NCBI GenBank assembly: GCA_017502135.1
Contig: JAFVVP010000005.1
Coordinates: forward strand, 244,811 to 308,810
Direction of reading: 5' to 3'
From: Clostridia bacterium
GTDB taxonomy: Bacteria; Bacillota; Clostridia; Oscillospirales; CAG-272
DNA: 64,000 nucleotides
The translations under genes and the position numbers were made by a program. Below are positions 16,657 through 25,334 of the stretch, piece by piece (position 1 is the stretch's first letter; each line of letters starts with the position of its first letter). The notes under the pieces were generated by a model, which saw only the letters and a list, made by a program, of their open reading frames with translations, was not told where the DNA came from and did no database searches.

Positions 16657-19548
16657 CTAGGTGGTTTTCTTGCCGGCGGCATCGGTTACGGTTTTGGCGA
16701 GGTTCAGGCTGTTGTAGGCGGTCTCGCTGACCGTATTTCCTTTGGCGTCGGTGATCTTTACCACGTTGCCGTTTTTGTCGTAGGCCTTGGTGAAGGTATT
16801 GCCGCGGGCGTCGGTGACAGTCGTCTGCCTGCCAAGGGCATCGTAGCCGTAGGTGGTGGTGTGGTTTTTCGCGTCCTGCACCGTGAGCAGCTGGTTTCTG
16901 CTGTTGTAAGTATACGCGGTGGTATTACCCAGCGGATCGGTGACACGCAGCAGATTACCGTTGGCATCGTAGGCATAGGATGTGGTATTGCCGCGGGCAT
17001 CGGTGGCGGTCAGACGGTTGCCGTAGGCGTCGTAGGTATAGCGCTTCGTCTTTCCGAGGGCATCCGTTTCTGTAAGGAGATCGCCTGCGGCGGAGTAGGT
17101 ATACAGCGTTACGCCCGACACGGCATTCACCTTACGGACAACGCGGGACAGGGCGTCGTACTGGAAGCGGGTGACGCCGCCATCTGCATCGGTAACAGTG
17201 AGAACGTTGCCGTTTTTGTCGTAGGTTCGGTGGGTGACCGCACCCTTGGGATTTGTCTCCCGGATGACGCGGCCGGCTTCATCGTACTCATAGGAGGTCA
17301 CACCGCCGTCGGCTGCCTGTTTTGCGAGCACCCGGCCGGCTTTATCGTACACGGTTACGGTAATGTTTCCGGCCTGATCGGTGACGCGGATCGGACGGTC
17401 TTCGTTATCGTATTCATAATGCACGGCGGAGCCATCCGCCAGGATTACCGTATCGTTCTTCAGGTTGCCTGTGTACGAATAGTACGTAGTGTTTCCGTTT
17501 GCATCGGTAGCGGAGATCTTCTGATAGTTGCAGTCGTAGGTATACGTGATGCTGTTGTTTTCCGCATCCGTAACCTTCAGAAGATGGCCGCACTGATCGT
17601 ATTCGTAGGTAGTGGTGCGGTTCTCGCCGTCAATCTTTCGGATGCACTGGCCCAGTGCGTTGTACTCACAGCGCGTGGTATTACCGCAGGCATCGGTTTC
17701 CGAAACCAGCAGACCGTTTTCAAACGTATACGTGATGGGACTGCGGTCACCGGTCTGCTTTGTGGCGGGCATACCGTTTGCATCGTAGGTGTACACGGTC
17801 ACGGTACCGCGGCGGTCCGTATGGCGGATCACCTGGTTGCGGCTGTTATACTCGTAGGTTTCTTCGGCTGTTACTCCGCCTACACCGGGATAAACAATCC
17901 TTGTAAGGTTTCCATTTCCGTCATAGGTATAGTACGTAGTATTTCCGTTGGGATCGGTGATCTGTGTCGGCTGATTGAACGCGTTGTATACCTTTGTCAC
18001 GCAGTGACCGAGGGCATCCGTTTCCTTTACTACATTGCAGTTTTCATCACACTCGTAGGTTTTGGTATTCCCGCATCCGTCGGTATAACTTACAAGCTGG
18101 CCTGTGGCACTGAACACACGTTTTTTCTGTACGCCGTTGCGGTCGGTGGTACGTCTGACACCGTTCTCGCCGTATGCAAACACCGTCTCCGGAGAACCGA
18201 CACCGTCTTTCTGGGTGATTACCCGTCCCTCTGCATCATAGGTGTTCGTAAAGTATTTGATATTGGCGTCGTCCACACCGTATTCAATACGGCCGCCGTC
18301 ATCATACGAATAGATGAGTCTGTGACCGTTCACATCTCGGATACCGGTCAGGTAATCATTGATATAGCTAAGTACTGCTTCCCTGCCGGCATCGTCATAT
18401 ACGCGTACAATCTTACCAACGGCGTTCTTTTCCAGATACATGCTCTTGCCGGTAATCTGATCTGTCACAGAAATCACTGTATCGTCATAACCGATTACGG
18501 TTTCAAAGCCCTGGCGGTTCACAATTTTTGCAAGTCGGCCTTCGCCGTCGTAGTATTCCAACCGTTCCGTATTACAGTTCACGCAGTACGGATATGCCGC
18601 GGCATCATCCACCGTCAATGTATAGCCCAATTTGCCAGGGGTTCTGCAAACATAAACCGTACTGTTTTCGGATACGGTGAAGCGGCAGTACACGGACGGA
18701 TTCTCGTACACATAAGCCTCTTCGGCGGATACTTCCACATGTTTTTCATAACTGTGGTACCAGCCTACACCCATTGTACCGTTGGCCAGTCGGCTGGAAT
18801 TGTAGTAAGCCGTAAGAGACAGATTCTGACCGCCGAAAAGCTGCATCAGGTGATTCTGCAGCAGATGGGCTCCACTGTATACATCTACCGGATCGGCGTC
18901 TGTACTGGCACCTTCATCGCCTCGCGGCTCGTCTTCCACAGGCTTACTTTCCGGAGGCAGATCAGGGGCAGCAGGAATATGTACCGGCTCCTGTTCCTCA
19001 TCATCCGGCACAACCGGCTCATCCTTCTCGGTGGTCGTAGTCGACGTAGTAGTATCAACGGGAGGGATCGGGGTAGGAGTCGGATATTCTCCCGGATCGA
19101 TAGGCGTAGTCGACGTAGTAGTATCCTTGCCCGGATCCGGCTCCGGATCCGGCACAACCGGATATTCTCCCTGGTCCGCAGTCGAATTCGATGTAGACGA
19201 CGTAGTAGTATTTTCATCCGGATTCGGCTGCTCTCCGCCAGGCTGCATCATAGACGGCGGGCACCCGGGCGTGTCTGTTGTCGAACTCGTATTGCTTCCG
19301 CTGCCTCCTGTATAATCATCCGGATCATACGGATATGCCCCTGGGATATCGGGGGTTGTAGAGGACGTGTCCGTTGTAGTACCGCTGCCACTGTTGTTGT
19401 CTTTCAGTTCGTCTTCCTCCGGGTACGCGCCCGGAAGGCTAGGCGTATTTGCAGTGCTGGAACTGTTACCATATACGGACATCGTCGATGCTTCTGCATA
19501 CTCACCCGTGTCCGCCATAACAATAAATTCTTCTATTTCTTTTGTCAT
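16657..19548 (-). CDS. RHS/YD-repeat protein, truncated by an amber codon
   Basis: 963 residues. Residues about 1-215 are a low-complexity Ser/Thr/Pro/Gly region with recurring units such as SSTTDTPG and PGEYP, without a signal peptide. Residues about 215-330 hold the DUF6531-type start (DPVDVYSGAHLL, GVGWYHSYE). The rest is about 25 YD repeats (YTYDANGNLLRVTDPLGNTT type) that form the RHS shell. AAGGAG stands 9 nt before the ATG. The frame ends at a TAG where the repeat pattern predicts TAC (Thr-Tyr-Thr-Tyr-Asn), so a single base change is the simplest cause. RHS proteins usually carry a C-terminal toxin and work in competition between cells; the toxin is absent here. High-GC repeats leave the antisense strand open, a known artefact. 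Confidence 0.88.
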   Translation of the reverse strand: MTKEIEEFIVMADTGEYAEASTMSVYGNSSSTANTPSLPGAYPEEDELKDNNSGSGTTTDTSSTTPDIPGAYPYDPDDYTGGSGSNTSSTTDTPGCPPSMMQPGGEQPNPDENTTTSSTSNSTADQGEYPVVPDPEPDPGKDTTTSTTPIDPGEYPTPTPIPPVDTTTSTTTTEKDEPVVPDDEEQEPVHIPAAPDLPPESKPVEDEPRGDEGASTDADPVDVYSGAHLLQNHLMQLFGGQNLSLTAYYNSSRLANGTMGVGWYHSYEKHVEVSAEEAYVYENPSVYCRFTVSENSTVYVCRTPGKLGYTLTVDDAAAYPYCVNCNTERLEYYDGEGRLAKIVNRQGFETVIGYDDTVISVTDQITGKSMYLEKNAVGKIVRVYDDAGREAVLSYINDYLTGIRDVNGHRLIYSYDDGGRIEYGVDDANIKYFTNTYDAEGRVITQKDGVGSPETVFAYGENGVRRTTDRNGVQKKRVFSATGQLVSYTDGCGNTKTYECDENCNVVKETDALGHCVTKVYNAFNQPTQITDPNGNTTYYTYDGNGNLTRIVYPGVGGVTAEETYEYNSRNQVIRHTDRRGTVTVYTYDANGMPATKQTGDRSPITYTFENGLLVSETDACGNTTRCEYNALGQCIRKIDGENRTTTYEYDQCGHLLKVTDAENNSITYTYDCNYQKISATDANGNTTYYSYTGNLKNDTVILADGSAVHYEYDNEDRPIRVTDQAGNITVTVYDKAGRVLAKQAADGGVTSYEYDEAGRVIRETNPKGAVTHRTYDKNGNVLTVTDADGGVTRFQYDALSRVVRKVNAVSGVTLYTYSAAGDLLTETDALGKTKRYTYDAYGNRLTATDARGNTTSYAYDANGNLLRVTDPLGNTTAYTYNSRNQLLTVQDAKNHTTTYGYDALGRQTTVTDARGNTFTKAYDKNGNVVKITDAKGNTVSETAYNSLNLAKTVTDAAGKKTT

Positions 19549-19732
19549 AGTTTTTGCTCCTTTCTTATTTGCTTTCTTTTTCTTGCAGCTGCACCTTTAC
19601 TTTACTCCCTTTCCCGGCTACCGTTTGTCCTCGTTAAAAAACCGCCCAAAAGGGTGGTAATTTTTTCTCTTCTATACGATTAGATGTCTTTGCTCGGAAC
19701 TTCATAATATATTCCTGTTCTTAATTAAGCGA

Positions 19733-20302
19733 TTAAACTGAGTCTCCCTCAGTAACAATAACCGTGCAACTGGCACAGCAAAAACTCCCATCAGTCGTAG
19801 AAACTGTTATTTCGGTTTTGCCGCTATTATGAGCAGTTACTACACCGTTACATACGGAAGCAACAGCAACATCGTGGCTGTGCCACACCAATTGCGTACA
19901 AGAAGCATCTGCAGGATCTACTTCCACCGATAGTTCATACGATTGCCCCTTTTCCAGCACCAACTCTGTTGCACATAATGCAATTGAATAAACGTAAGTG
20001 TACCGCTTGCATACTGCCACGGTACAACTTTCAGAAATTCCACTTCCATCCGTAGCCGTTGCGGTAATTGTGGCAATGCCACGTCCCGCTGCGAATACAT
20101 TTCCATTATCATCGACAATAGCGACCTTTTCATTACTGAAAGACCATTTCAACGCAGAATTTGTCGCATTTGTTGGATATACCGATGCGCAAACACTAGT
20201 AGATTCATACTCTATCAAGTATAGGGCATCTAGAGACAACATAATCAAACTAACCCCAACCTTGTCATTGCTTATAGAAGCACATACATTTTTTCTTTTC
20301 AT
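19733..20302 (-). CDS. Protein with two bacterial Ig-like (Big_2) domains
   Basis: 189 residues. Two Big_2-type repeats are visible: one centred on VYPTNATNSALKWSFSNEKV and GRGIATITATATDGSG, the second on VDPADASCTQLVWHSHDVAV and TVSTTDGSFCCASC. There are several cysteines and no convincing signal peptide (MKRKNVCASISNDKVG). AGAGG precedes the ATG. It lies 184 bp upstream of the RHS gene on the same strand and probably belongs to the same surface or competition locus. Big_2 domains are usually adhesive or structural modules of exported proteins, so how it would be exported is unclear. Confidence 0.72.
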   Translation of the reverse strand: MKRKNVCASISNDKVGVSLIMLSLDALYLIEYESTSVCASVYPTNATNSALKWSFSNEKVAIVDDNGNVFAAGRGIATITATATDGSGISESCTVAVCKRYTYVYSIALCATELVLEKGQSYELSVEVDPADASCTQLVWHSHDVAVASVCNGVVTAHNSGKTEITVSTTDGSFCCASCTVIVTEGDSV

Positions 20303-20770
20303 TTTTACCTCTTTACAATTGTATTTTTACTTCTATATTTTTACTTCGCAGTTGCATCCATATCATAAAATATAAATAGGACAGATTCTGTCAGTTTTCA
20401 GAAATATAAAATCGCTCTAAGGAAACAAGGATTAAGGAGATGCCAAGTAGCATCTCCTTTGAACTATATATGATGTGGAATTGTTTTACTGAGAAGTTGG
20501 ACCGTTTCGGTGATGGTTTCGCTATAACCGGTTTTGATCACATAGCATTTTCACTAAAAAGGCAAATTACATACTGTTTTTTTATACAGTGGTAAGAAAG
20601 ATAGTTACAAAAATCAGTATATATTGTTTTTCCTGTTCGCAGTAACAAAAAACAGAAGTTATACTCCCGTATCACAGGAGGTCATATACCCAATTATAAG
20701 CATAACCACTTTAATAAAGCAAATCGCCCTAGTACGCCGCAAATGCCGATTTGTGAAAGGATTTCACCGC

Positions 20771-20806
20771 TCAATATTTGCGCCGCAGGAAACAAAGAAA
20801 AAGTCG
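20771..20806 (-). repeat. Dispersed repeat, copy A
   Basis: Divergent copy of a 35-45 bp sequence seen five times between 20.7 and 42.1 kb (plus strand core GCACCGCA...CAAAGAAAA). Copies A and B also share CAATATTTGC just before the core. Confidence 0.5.
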
Positions 20807-20960
20807 TTCGCATAACAAGACTTGTGTAGCACAATGTATTGATGCTAAATGTGGTAATATTGATTTCACCGTCTATGCTCAAACATGTGGTCAAGCTGCA
20901 CCGCCACCGACTCATTTTACCGCTGAAGCACCATATTACTACCACAAAGCAAAAAATAAA

Positions 20961-20984
20961 ACCGAAAACGATTGTTTTCGGCTA
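20961..20984 (-). terminator. Terminator of the tRNA fragment side
   Basis: CCGAAAAC-GATT-GTTTTCGG; on the minus strand it is followed by TTTTATTTTTT and lies directly 3' of the tRNA-Pro fragment. This is what would have been the original tRNA terminator before integration. Confidence 0.7.
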
Positions 20985-20988
20985 TATT

Positions 20989-21017
20989 TGGTCTGAGTGA
21001 CTGGACTTGAACCAGCG
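20989..21017 (-). repeat. Putative att site: 3' fragment of tRNA-Pro
   Basis: 29 bp identical to the 3' end (CCA, acceptor strand and T-arm) of the intact tRNA-Pro at 42270-42345 and in the same orientation. The rest of a tRNA is absent upstream, so this is a fragment, as left at the distal end of an element integrated into a tRNA gene. Confidence 0.8.
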
Positions 21018-21135
21018 CTGCCCTCCGCCGTCGCATGGTCGTCCCAACGGCTCGGCACAACCTCAACGCCGCTACTCCCTGCTTTGGGCGGAAAAACTTC
21101 GAAAAAACAGCCCCCGGGCTGTTTTTTTCGTTTTC

Positions 21136-21275
21136 CCTACCACCCCAACGAATTTTTTATCGTTTTTTTGGTGATTTATAGTTTTTTTAGTGCTTTTCTG
21201 TCCGGAAAATCAGCGTTTCCGTGCTCTCGGGTACTCTTGTGTCCGTATTGTCCGTACGTGTCTATGGTCTGAATA
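21136..21275. repeat. Duplicated block, left copy
   Basis: About 100-140 bp similar to 38243-38384 (shared CCCCAACG, TTTTTTTAGTGCTTT, TGTCCGGAAAATC, GTGCTCTCGGGT, CTCTTGTGTCCG and GTCTATGGTC in the same order). Non-coding in both places. Confidence 0.65.
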
Positions 21276-21401
21276 TGGGGTCAGGCATCAACTTCAAATA
21301 TAATGCTCCCTGGAAAGCCTTTACGTCAGGAAAACTGGCCTGTACAAAGACTTTTCTGTATTTTATCCTTTGACCGTATGTCGTACATGGATGTTACACC
21401 G

Positions 21402-21438
21402 TTCAATATTTGCACCGCATAATCAAAGAAAAGCGCTC
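21402..21438 (-). repeat. Dispersed repeat, copy B
   Basis: Contains the full core GCACCGCATAATCAAAGAAA, identical over 20 bp with copy E at 42 kb, and is followed by AGCGCTC. Confidence 0.65.
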
Positions 21439-21464
21439 TAAAAACCTCCTCTGTTTCCGGCGTC

Positions 21465-21515
21465 TTGACAAAGCGAGAAAAACATGTTACAATATTTGTA
21501 TCGCAGAGATACAAA
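21465..21515 (+). promoter_or_regulatory. Promoter and palindromic operator of the HTH gene
   Basis: TTGACA (21465-21470), 17 bp, TACAAT (21488-21493). Two bases downstream lies the palindrome TTTGTATC-GCAGA-GATACAAA (21495-21515), a likely operator covering the transcription start. Confidence 0.8.
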
Positions 21516-21534
21516 ACAAGATTGTGAGGTACTT

Positions 21535-22233
21535 ATGATCGATTTCTTGAGAAGATTCAAGGAAAATGAAATCCAAAATAAAGATGATCTGCTCTACTCG
21601 TTACGGAGTATGTATGACAACTTTGACAGCGACTCTTCAGCTACGCAATCGAGAAAAGAATTGCTTGAAAAGTTTATCGCACGCATTGAAGCCATGCAGC
21701 TGCCACGATGTGACGATTGGTGGTTTTATTCCTACGACTTCACCCGATTCGGTATGGTGCTCGATATGTGTCACTGTGCGGAATATGTTGTTGAATCAGA
21801 CGACGAATTCACGATGACCATTGATGAAACTTTTGCGGTTACGGAAATCACTTGCATCATGATGACCGTAGCAGAGTTTGCCGCGCTTCATCATGTACAA
21901 CCGGTTGCGGTGCGCCAATGGATTCGCCGTGGAAAGCTTCGCGCTATCAAGAAGCAGGGGCGTGATTGGCTAATCGCTTCGATCGCGGAGAAGCCCTCTC
22001 GGAATTACAAGCCGGTGAGGTATGAATGGGACGGTATGGTTCGGGAAATGTATAAAGAGTTTCCTTTTTTGAAAGGTCACAATACGGTACAGATTTCGCA
22101 GAATATTGAAGATAAAACTATATTTGATGTCTTGCTCGATGGACATACCGGTATTTGCCTTACTGCAGCGGAATGCGAGAAGTTGGAACTTGCACTGCTT
22201 GCGTTGGCGGATATTGCGGTTTGCGAGTTTTAG
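21535..22233 (+). CDS. Helix-turn-helix (excisionase/MerR-type) DNA-binding protein
   Basis: 232 residues. A central HTH_17-type motif is clear: MTVAEFAALHHVQPVAVRQWIRRGKLRAIKKQGRDWLIA, the form found in excisionases and small plasmid or phage regulators. The N-terminal ~115 residues are acidic and the C-terminal ~85 residues (HTGICLTAAECEKLELALLALADIA) form a separate unit. GAGG precedes the ATG at 21535; an earlier in-frame ATG would put the promoter palindrome inside the gene. First gene inside the left island end. A role in excision control or regulation of the island is inferred from motif and position only. Confidence 0.75.
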   Translation: MIDFLRRFKENEIQNKDDLLYSLRSMYDNFDSDSSATQSRKELLEKFIARIEAMQLPRCDDWWFYSYDFTRFGMVLDMCHCAEYVVESDDEFTMTIDETFAVTEITCIMMTVAEFAALHHVQPVAVRQWIRRGKLRAIKKQGRDWLIASIAEKPSRNYKPVRYEWDGMVREMYKEFPFLKGHNTVQISQNIEDKTIFDVLLDGHTGICLTAAECEKLELALLALADIAVCEF

Positions 22234-22535
22234 ATATCTTAACAGGTGAGTAGGACTGGTTATGTAAGAAAATAAGTAGTATTCCTCTGTCGTCGAAACA
22301 GGTGTGTATCGCACAAGTGAACAGGTAAATCCCAGCAACATTAAACATTGAAAGAACTATTTAACGGATGCAAACCAAGGCGAGAAAGGTTACTCCATTA
22401 GAACACGTTAATATATGTGGCTATGTTTGTTCACCTCTCTGTCATATTCGCGTGATATAATATAATGATATAATGGATATATTATACAATCAATGATGCC
22501 TTTTCTCTTATTCTTACCTCAAGGAGCTGACTGCA
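22234..22535 (+). promoter_or_regulatory. Leader/promoter region of the Pel cluster
   Basis: 302 bp without a gene. Overlapping TATAAT-like hexamers occur at 22456-22485 (TATAATATAATGATATAATGG), none with a good -35. I looked for a c-di-GMP aptamer (GEMM); a GCAAACC...GAGAAAGGTT stretch near 22366 is only faintly similar and I do not call it. Confidence 0.4.
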
Positions 22536-25322
22536 ATGCAAGGAACGCCAATACTGGCTTTTTATACGGAAAACGACTCGAATGAACTGAAAATTGAATA
22601 CCTTGCCGATGATATAGCTGAGAGAGAACTCAACGGTGAGAGCATATATCATATCTATCATGTAAGAATGCTCACGGAATTCCTCCTCCGCGAGTTATGT
22701 ACATGTAAGCCGGAGCTTTCCATGCCCGAAGAAGATATAGCCGCCATTGCGATGGCATCTGCGCTGCATGATATTGGCAAACTGCAAATTCCTAAAAGTA
22801 TACTCGATTATCCCGGAACACTTTCTCCGGTCGAATATGATATAATTAAAAAACACTCTGTGTTTGGTGAGCAGATCATTCGTGAGGCAAATCACGGGGA
22901 TATCTCTCAAAAAGCCATTGAATATGCCGCCAGAATTGCCCGATATCATCACGAGCGAATTGACGGTACGGGATACCCCGAGGGCCTTCGCGGTGATGCC
23001 ATTCCGCTGTGCGCACAGGTCGTTGCCCTTGCGGATTCCTACGATGCGTTGACGAGCTCTCGCAGCTACAAGGAAGCTTTTTCCCAGGATGTTGCCCTTC
23101 AGATGATTTCAAGCGGCATGTGCGGCGTTTTTGATGCAGGACTTGTTGAATGTCTTATGCACGTTGTAAATCACCGCACATTGGTCACCTTCAGAGAAAA
23201 TCTGCAGAAAAAACGCAGTGTTGTCGGGGAGTATAGCGATATCCGTTTAAAGCGAGTCCTGCTTATCGGAAATACCGAATACCTCACCGAGGAATTTGTA
23301 CAAACTACCTTCCCGCAAAGTAAGGTTATGGTGGTCGGAAACACCGATCTCGGCGGATCTGATCGAATAAAGCTGTTCCGTGTGCGCAAACCCTCCGTCC
23401 AGTCTATACTTGAAACCTACGAATTTGACCTCATCGTCTTTTTCTCGGCAGGACTTAAATTCCAGTCCACCGATCAGAGTGATGCAGAGGAGCTTCGTGA
23501 GGTTCTGCAGTTCTCCGCAGAGCTGCAAAAGGAAGTAAAAATCCTCTATCTTTCTCCGCTCGATTCTTCATTCAGCGAGCGAACCGATAAGGCTATAATG
23601 GCATCCGCTAACGAAAAGCTTTGCGAATTTTACGCAAAGCGCTACTCGCTTGATATAAAAACCGTACAGATTCCATATCTATACAGCGCAGTATATAAAA
23701 ACGATTTCCTTTATGGTGTATTTGAACAGATATCCTCGGGTAAAACCGTATGTATTCCGGAATCGTCCACGGCAAAGATGCATTTCCTTTCTCTGCCTGA
23801 TTTGTCGGATCTGCTTATCCGTATCGTTGATAACTGGAAAGCCGGCAGTGGAGTTTTAAGTGTCGGTGATGAGTTTCACCTCACATTTTCCGATTTTGCC
23901 GAGAGGCTTAAAATAATCGCTCCCGGTGTAACTACGGAATTTACCGAGAGCCATACCGCTGGCGTTATCAAAACCACGAACACAGCACTGCGAAACGAAT
24001 ACGGTTGGTTTGCAAAGATATCCGTTCTCGAGGATTTAGAGGATCAGTACACACTTTATCTCAATACCAAAAAAGATGAAATCGAAACTTTTTTGGACGC
24101 AATCAAAAAATGGCTTTCAAAACATTCTTTTGCGATAAAAATCATAGAGCTGTTTTTGCTTTTCTTCCTGTCGGAGCTGTTTATACATATAACCGATTCT
24201 GCTGTTATCTTTTCAATCGTTGATTTCAGAACGATATTTATCGTTATTGTGGCAACGCTGTACGGTTTGTCCTTCGGTATCGCTTCATCGGCACTTGCAA
24301 GTATTTCGTATTTTATCGCAAAGGTTATGGCAGGCACTGATCCGCTGACGATATTCTATGAGCCGACGAATTGGCTCGCATTTGTGTTCTTCTTTTTAGT
24401 GGGTGGACTTTGCGGTTACGTCAATTTAAAAAAAGAGGAGCACGGCAAATACCTCGAAGAGCAGAACAGACTTCTCGAAGACAAGCTTATCTTTACCAGT
24501 GAGATATACGAGGACACCCTTCGTGAGAAAAAGGACCTCAAGAAGCAGATCATTAGCTCAAAGGACAGCTTTGGCAAGATTTTCGACATTACACGAAAGC
24601 TCAACACCGTTGCTCCGCAGCAGCTATATCTTCGTACAATCGAAACATTCGAGGAGATACTTGAAAACAAAAGCATCTCGATATATTCCGTAAACGCAAA
24701 TAACGCTTTCGGACGGCTTGAGGTTGCCTCAAGAGATCTTTTGGACATTGCCGCACGCTCTGTTTCCCTGCAGACCTATGCTCCGGTTATAGAAAAGCTT
24801 CGTGACGGCGGTATATGGAGAAACACCGAGCTTAAAAGCGAATATCCCATGTATGCGGCAGGCGTTTACCGCGGCGATGAGCTTGTACTGATGATTTTCC
24901 TGTGGCACGCAGACATGGGACAGCGCTCGCTTTACTATGTAAACCTTTTCAAGATTTTGCGTGACCTTGTTCAGATGTCACTTCTGCGTGCATACGATTA
25001 CGCCAATGCCCTTGCTGAAAAGCAGTATATCAGCGGCACTCACATAATGAACGCCGAATACTTTGAAGAATGCGTACAGAATTTTGCCGCACTCGCAGAA
25101 AAGAAGGTATCAACCTACGTTATGCTGGAGTTTGACATTAACGGTCATACCTTGAAAGAAGCGGATGATATTCTAACCGGAAAAATCCGACTTAACGATA
25201 TTCTCGGAATTACAAACGACGGCAAACTGCGACTCATTCTCTCCCAGGCATCCGAAAAGGACATTGAGTTTATTTTGCCGCGATTTTGTGGACTTGACAT
25301 TACCGTCACCGTCGTAAAATAA
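22536..25322 (+). CDS. pelD: HD-GYP - SDR/epimerase-like - PelD fusion protein (c-di-GMP receptor of a Pel system)
   Basis: 928 residues with four parts. Residues about 20-200 are an HD-GYP domain with HDIGK (78-82) and HHERIDGTGYP (137-147), all metal-ligand signature residues kept, so a cyclic di-GMP phosphodiesterase is plausible. Residues about 225-500 resemble an NAD-dependent epimerase-like Rossmann domain (RVLLIGNTEYLTEEF start). Residues about 528-628 carry four membrane helices, followed by a coiled coil, a GAF domain (about 690-830) and a degenerate GGDEF domain (830-928). The GGDEF motif is NDGKL (894-898) but an RxxD inhibitory site is kept as RLND (885-888), five residues upstream, exactly as in PelD receptors. 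Inferred role: c-di-GMP-gated activation of Pel synthesis at the membrane, with a built-in phosphodiesterase. AAGGAG fixes the start. Confidence 0.85.
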   Translation: MQGTPILAFYTENDSNELKIEYLADDIAERELNGESIYHIYHVRMLTEFLLRELCTCKPELSMPEEDIAAIAMASALHDIGKLQIPKSILDYPGTLSPVEYDIIKKHSVFGEQIIREANHGDISQKAIEYAARIARYHHERIDGTGYPEGLRGDAIPLCAQVVALADSYDALTSSRSYKEAFSQDVALQMISSGMCGVFDAGLVECLMHVVNHRTLVTFRENLQKKRSVVGEYSDIRLKRVLLIGNTEYLTEEFVQTTFPQSKVMVVGNTDLGGSDRIKLFRVRKPSVQSILETYEFDLIVFFSAGLKFQSTDQSDAEELREVLQFSAELQKEVKILYLSPLDSSFSERTDKAIMASANEKLCEFYAKRYSLDIKTVQIPYLYSAVYKNDFLYGVFEQISSGKTVCIPESSTAKMHFLSLPDLSDLLIRIVDNWKAGSGVLSVGDEFHLTFSDFAERLKIIAPGVTTEFTESHTAGVIKTTNTALRNEYGWFAKISVLEDLEDQYTLYLNTKKDEIETFLDAIKKWLSKHSFAIKIIELFLLFFLSELFIHITDSAVIFSIVDFRTIFIVIVATLYGLSFGIASSALASISYFIAKVMAGTDPLTIFYEPTNWLAFVFFFLVGGLCGYVNLKKEEHGKYLEEQNRLLEDKLIFTSEIYEDTLREKKDLKKQIISSKDSFGKIFDITRKLNTVAPQQLYLRTIETFEEILENKSISIYSVNANNAFGRLEVASRDLLDIAARSVSLQTYAPVIEKLRDGGIWRNTELKSEYPMYAAGVYRGDELVLMIFLWHADMGQRSLYYVNLFKILRDLVQMSLLRAYDYANALAEKQYISGTHIMNAEYFEECVQNFAALAEKKVSTYVMLEFDINGHTLKEADDILTGKIRLNDILGITNDGKLRLILSQASEKDIEFILPRFCGLDITVTVVK

Positions 25323-25334
25323 GAAAGGCGATAT

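Larger units (their letters stand above)
20303..21534. other. Intergenic stretch containing the left island boundary
   Basis: About 1.2 kb without a credible gene. It holds an AAGGAGATGC/GCATCTCCTT hairpin (20434-20459), repeat copies at 20771 and 21402, the tRNA-Pro 3' fragment (20989-21017), a hairpin AAACAGCCC/GGGCTGTTT (about 21103-21123), the duplicated block at 21136-21275 and the promoter of the HTH gene. Short ORFs here show no conserved features. Confidence 0.6.

Noticed and set aside
16387..19683. A very long plus-strand open frame (about 1100 codons) antisense to the RHS gene
   Set aside because: Its product is a Val/Gly-rich repeat that mirrors the YD-repeat codons; RHS repeats commonly leave the antisense frame open. 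No ribosome binding site or family features.
20989..21075. A second complete tRNA gene at the left island end
   Set aside because: Only the T-arm and 3' acceptor strand match; no anticodon or D-arm can be folded from the adjoining sequence.
22340..22480. Possible c-di-GMP (GEMM) riboswitch upstream of the Pel cluster
   Set aside because: Only GCAAACC and a GAGA loop resemble the aptamer; the required second half (GCAAAGCC-type and distal stem) is not seen.
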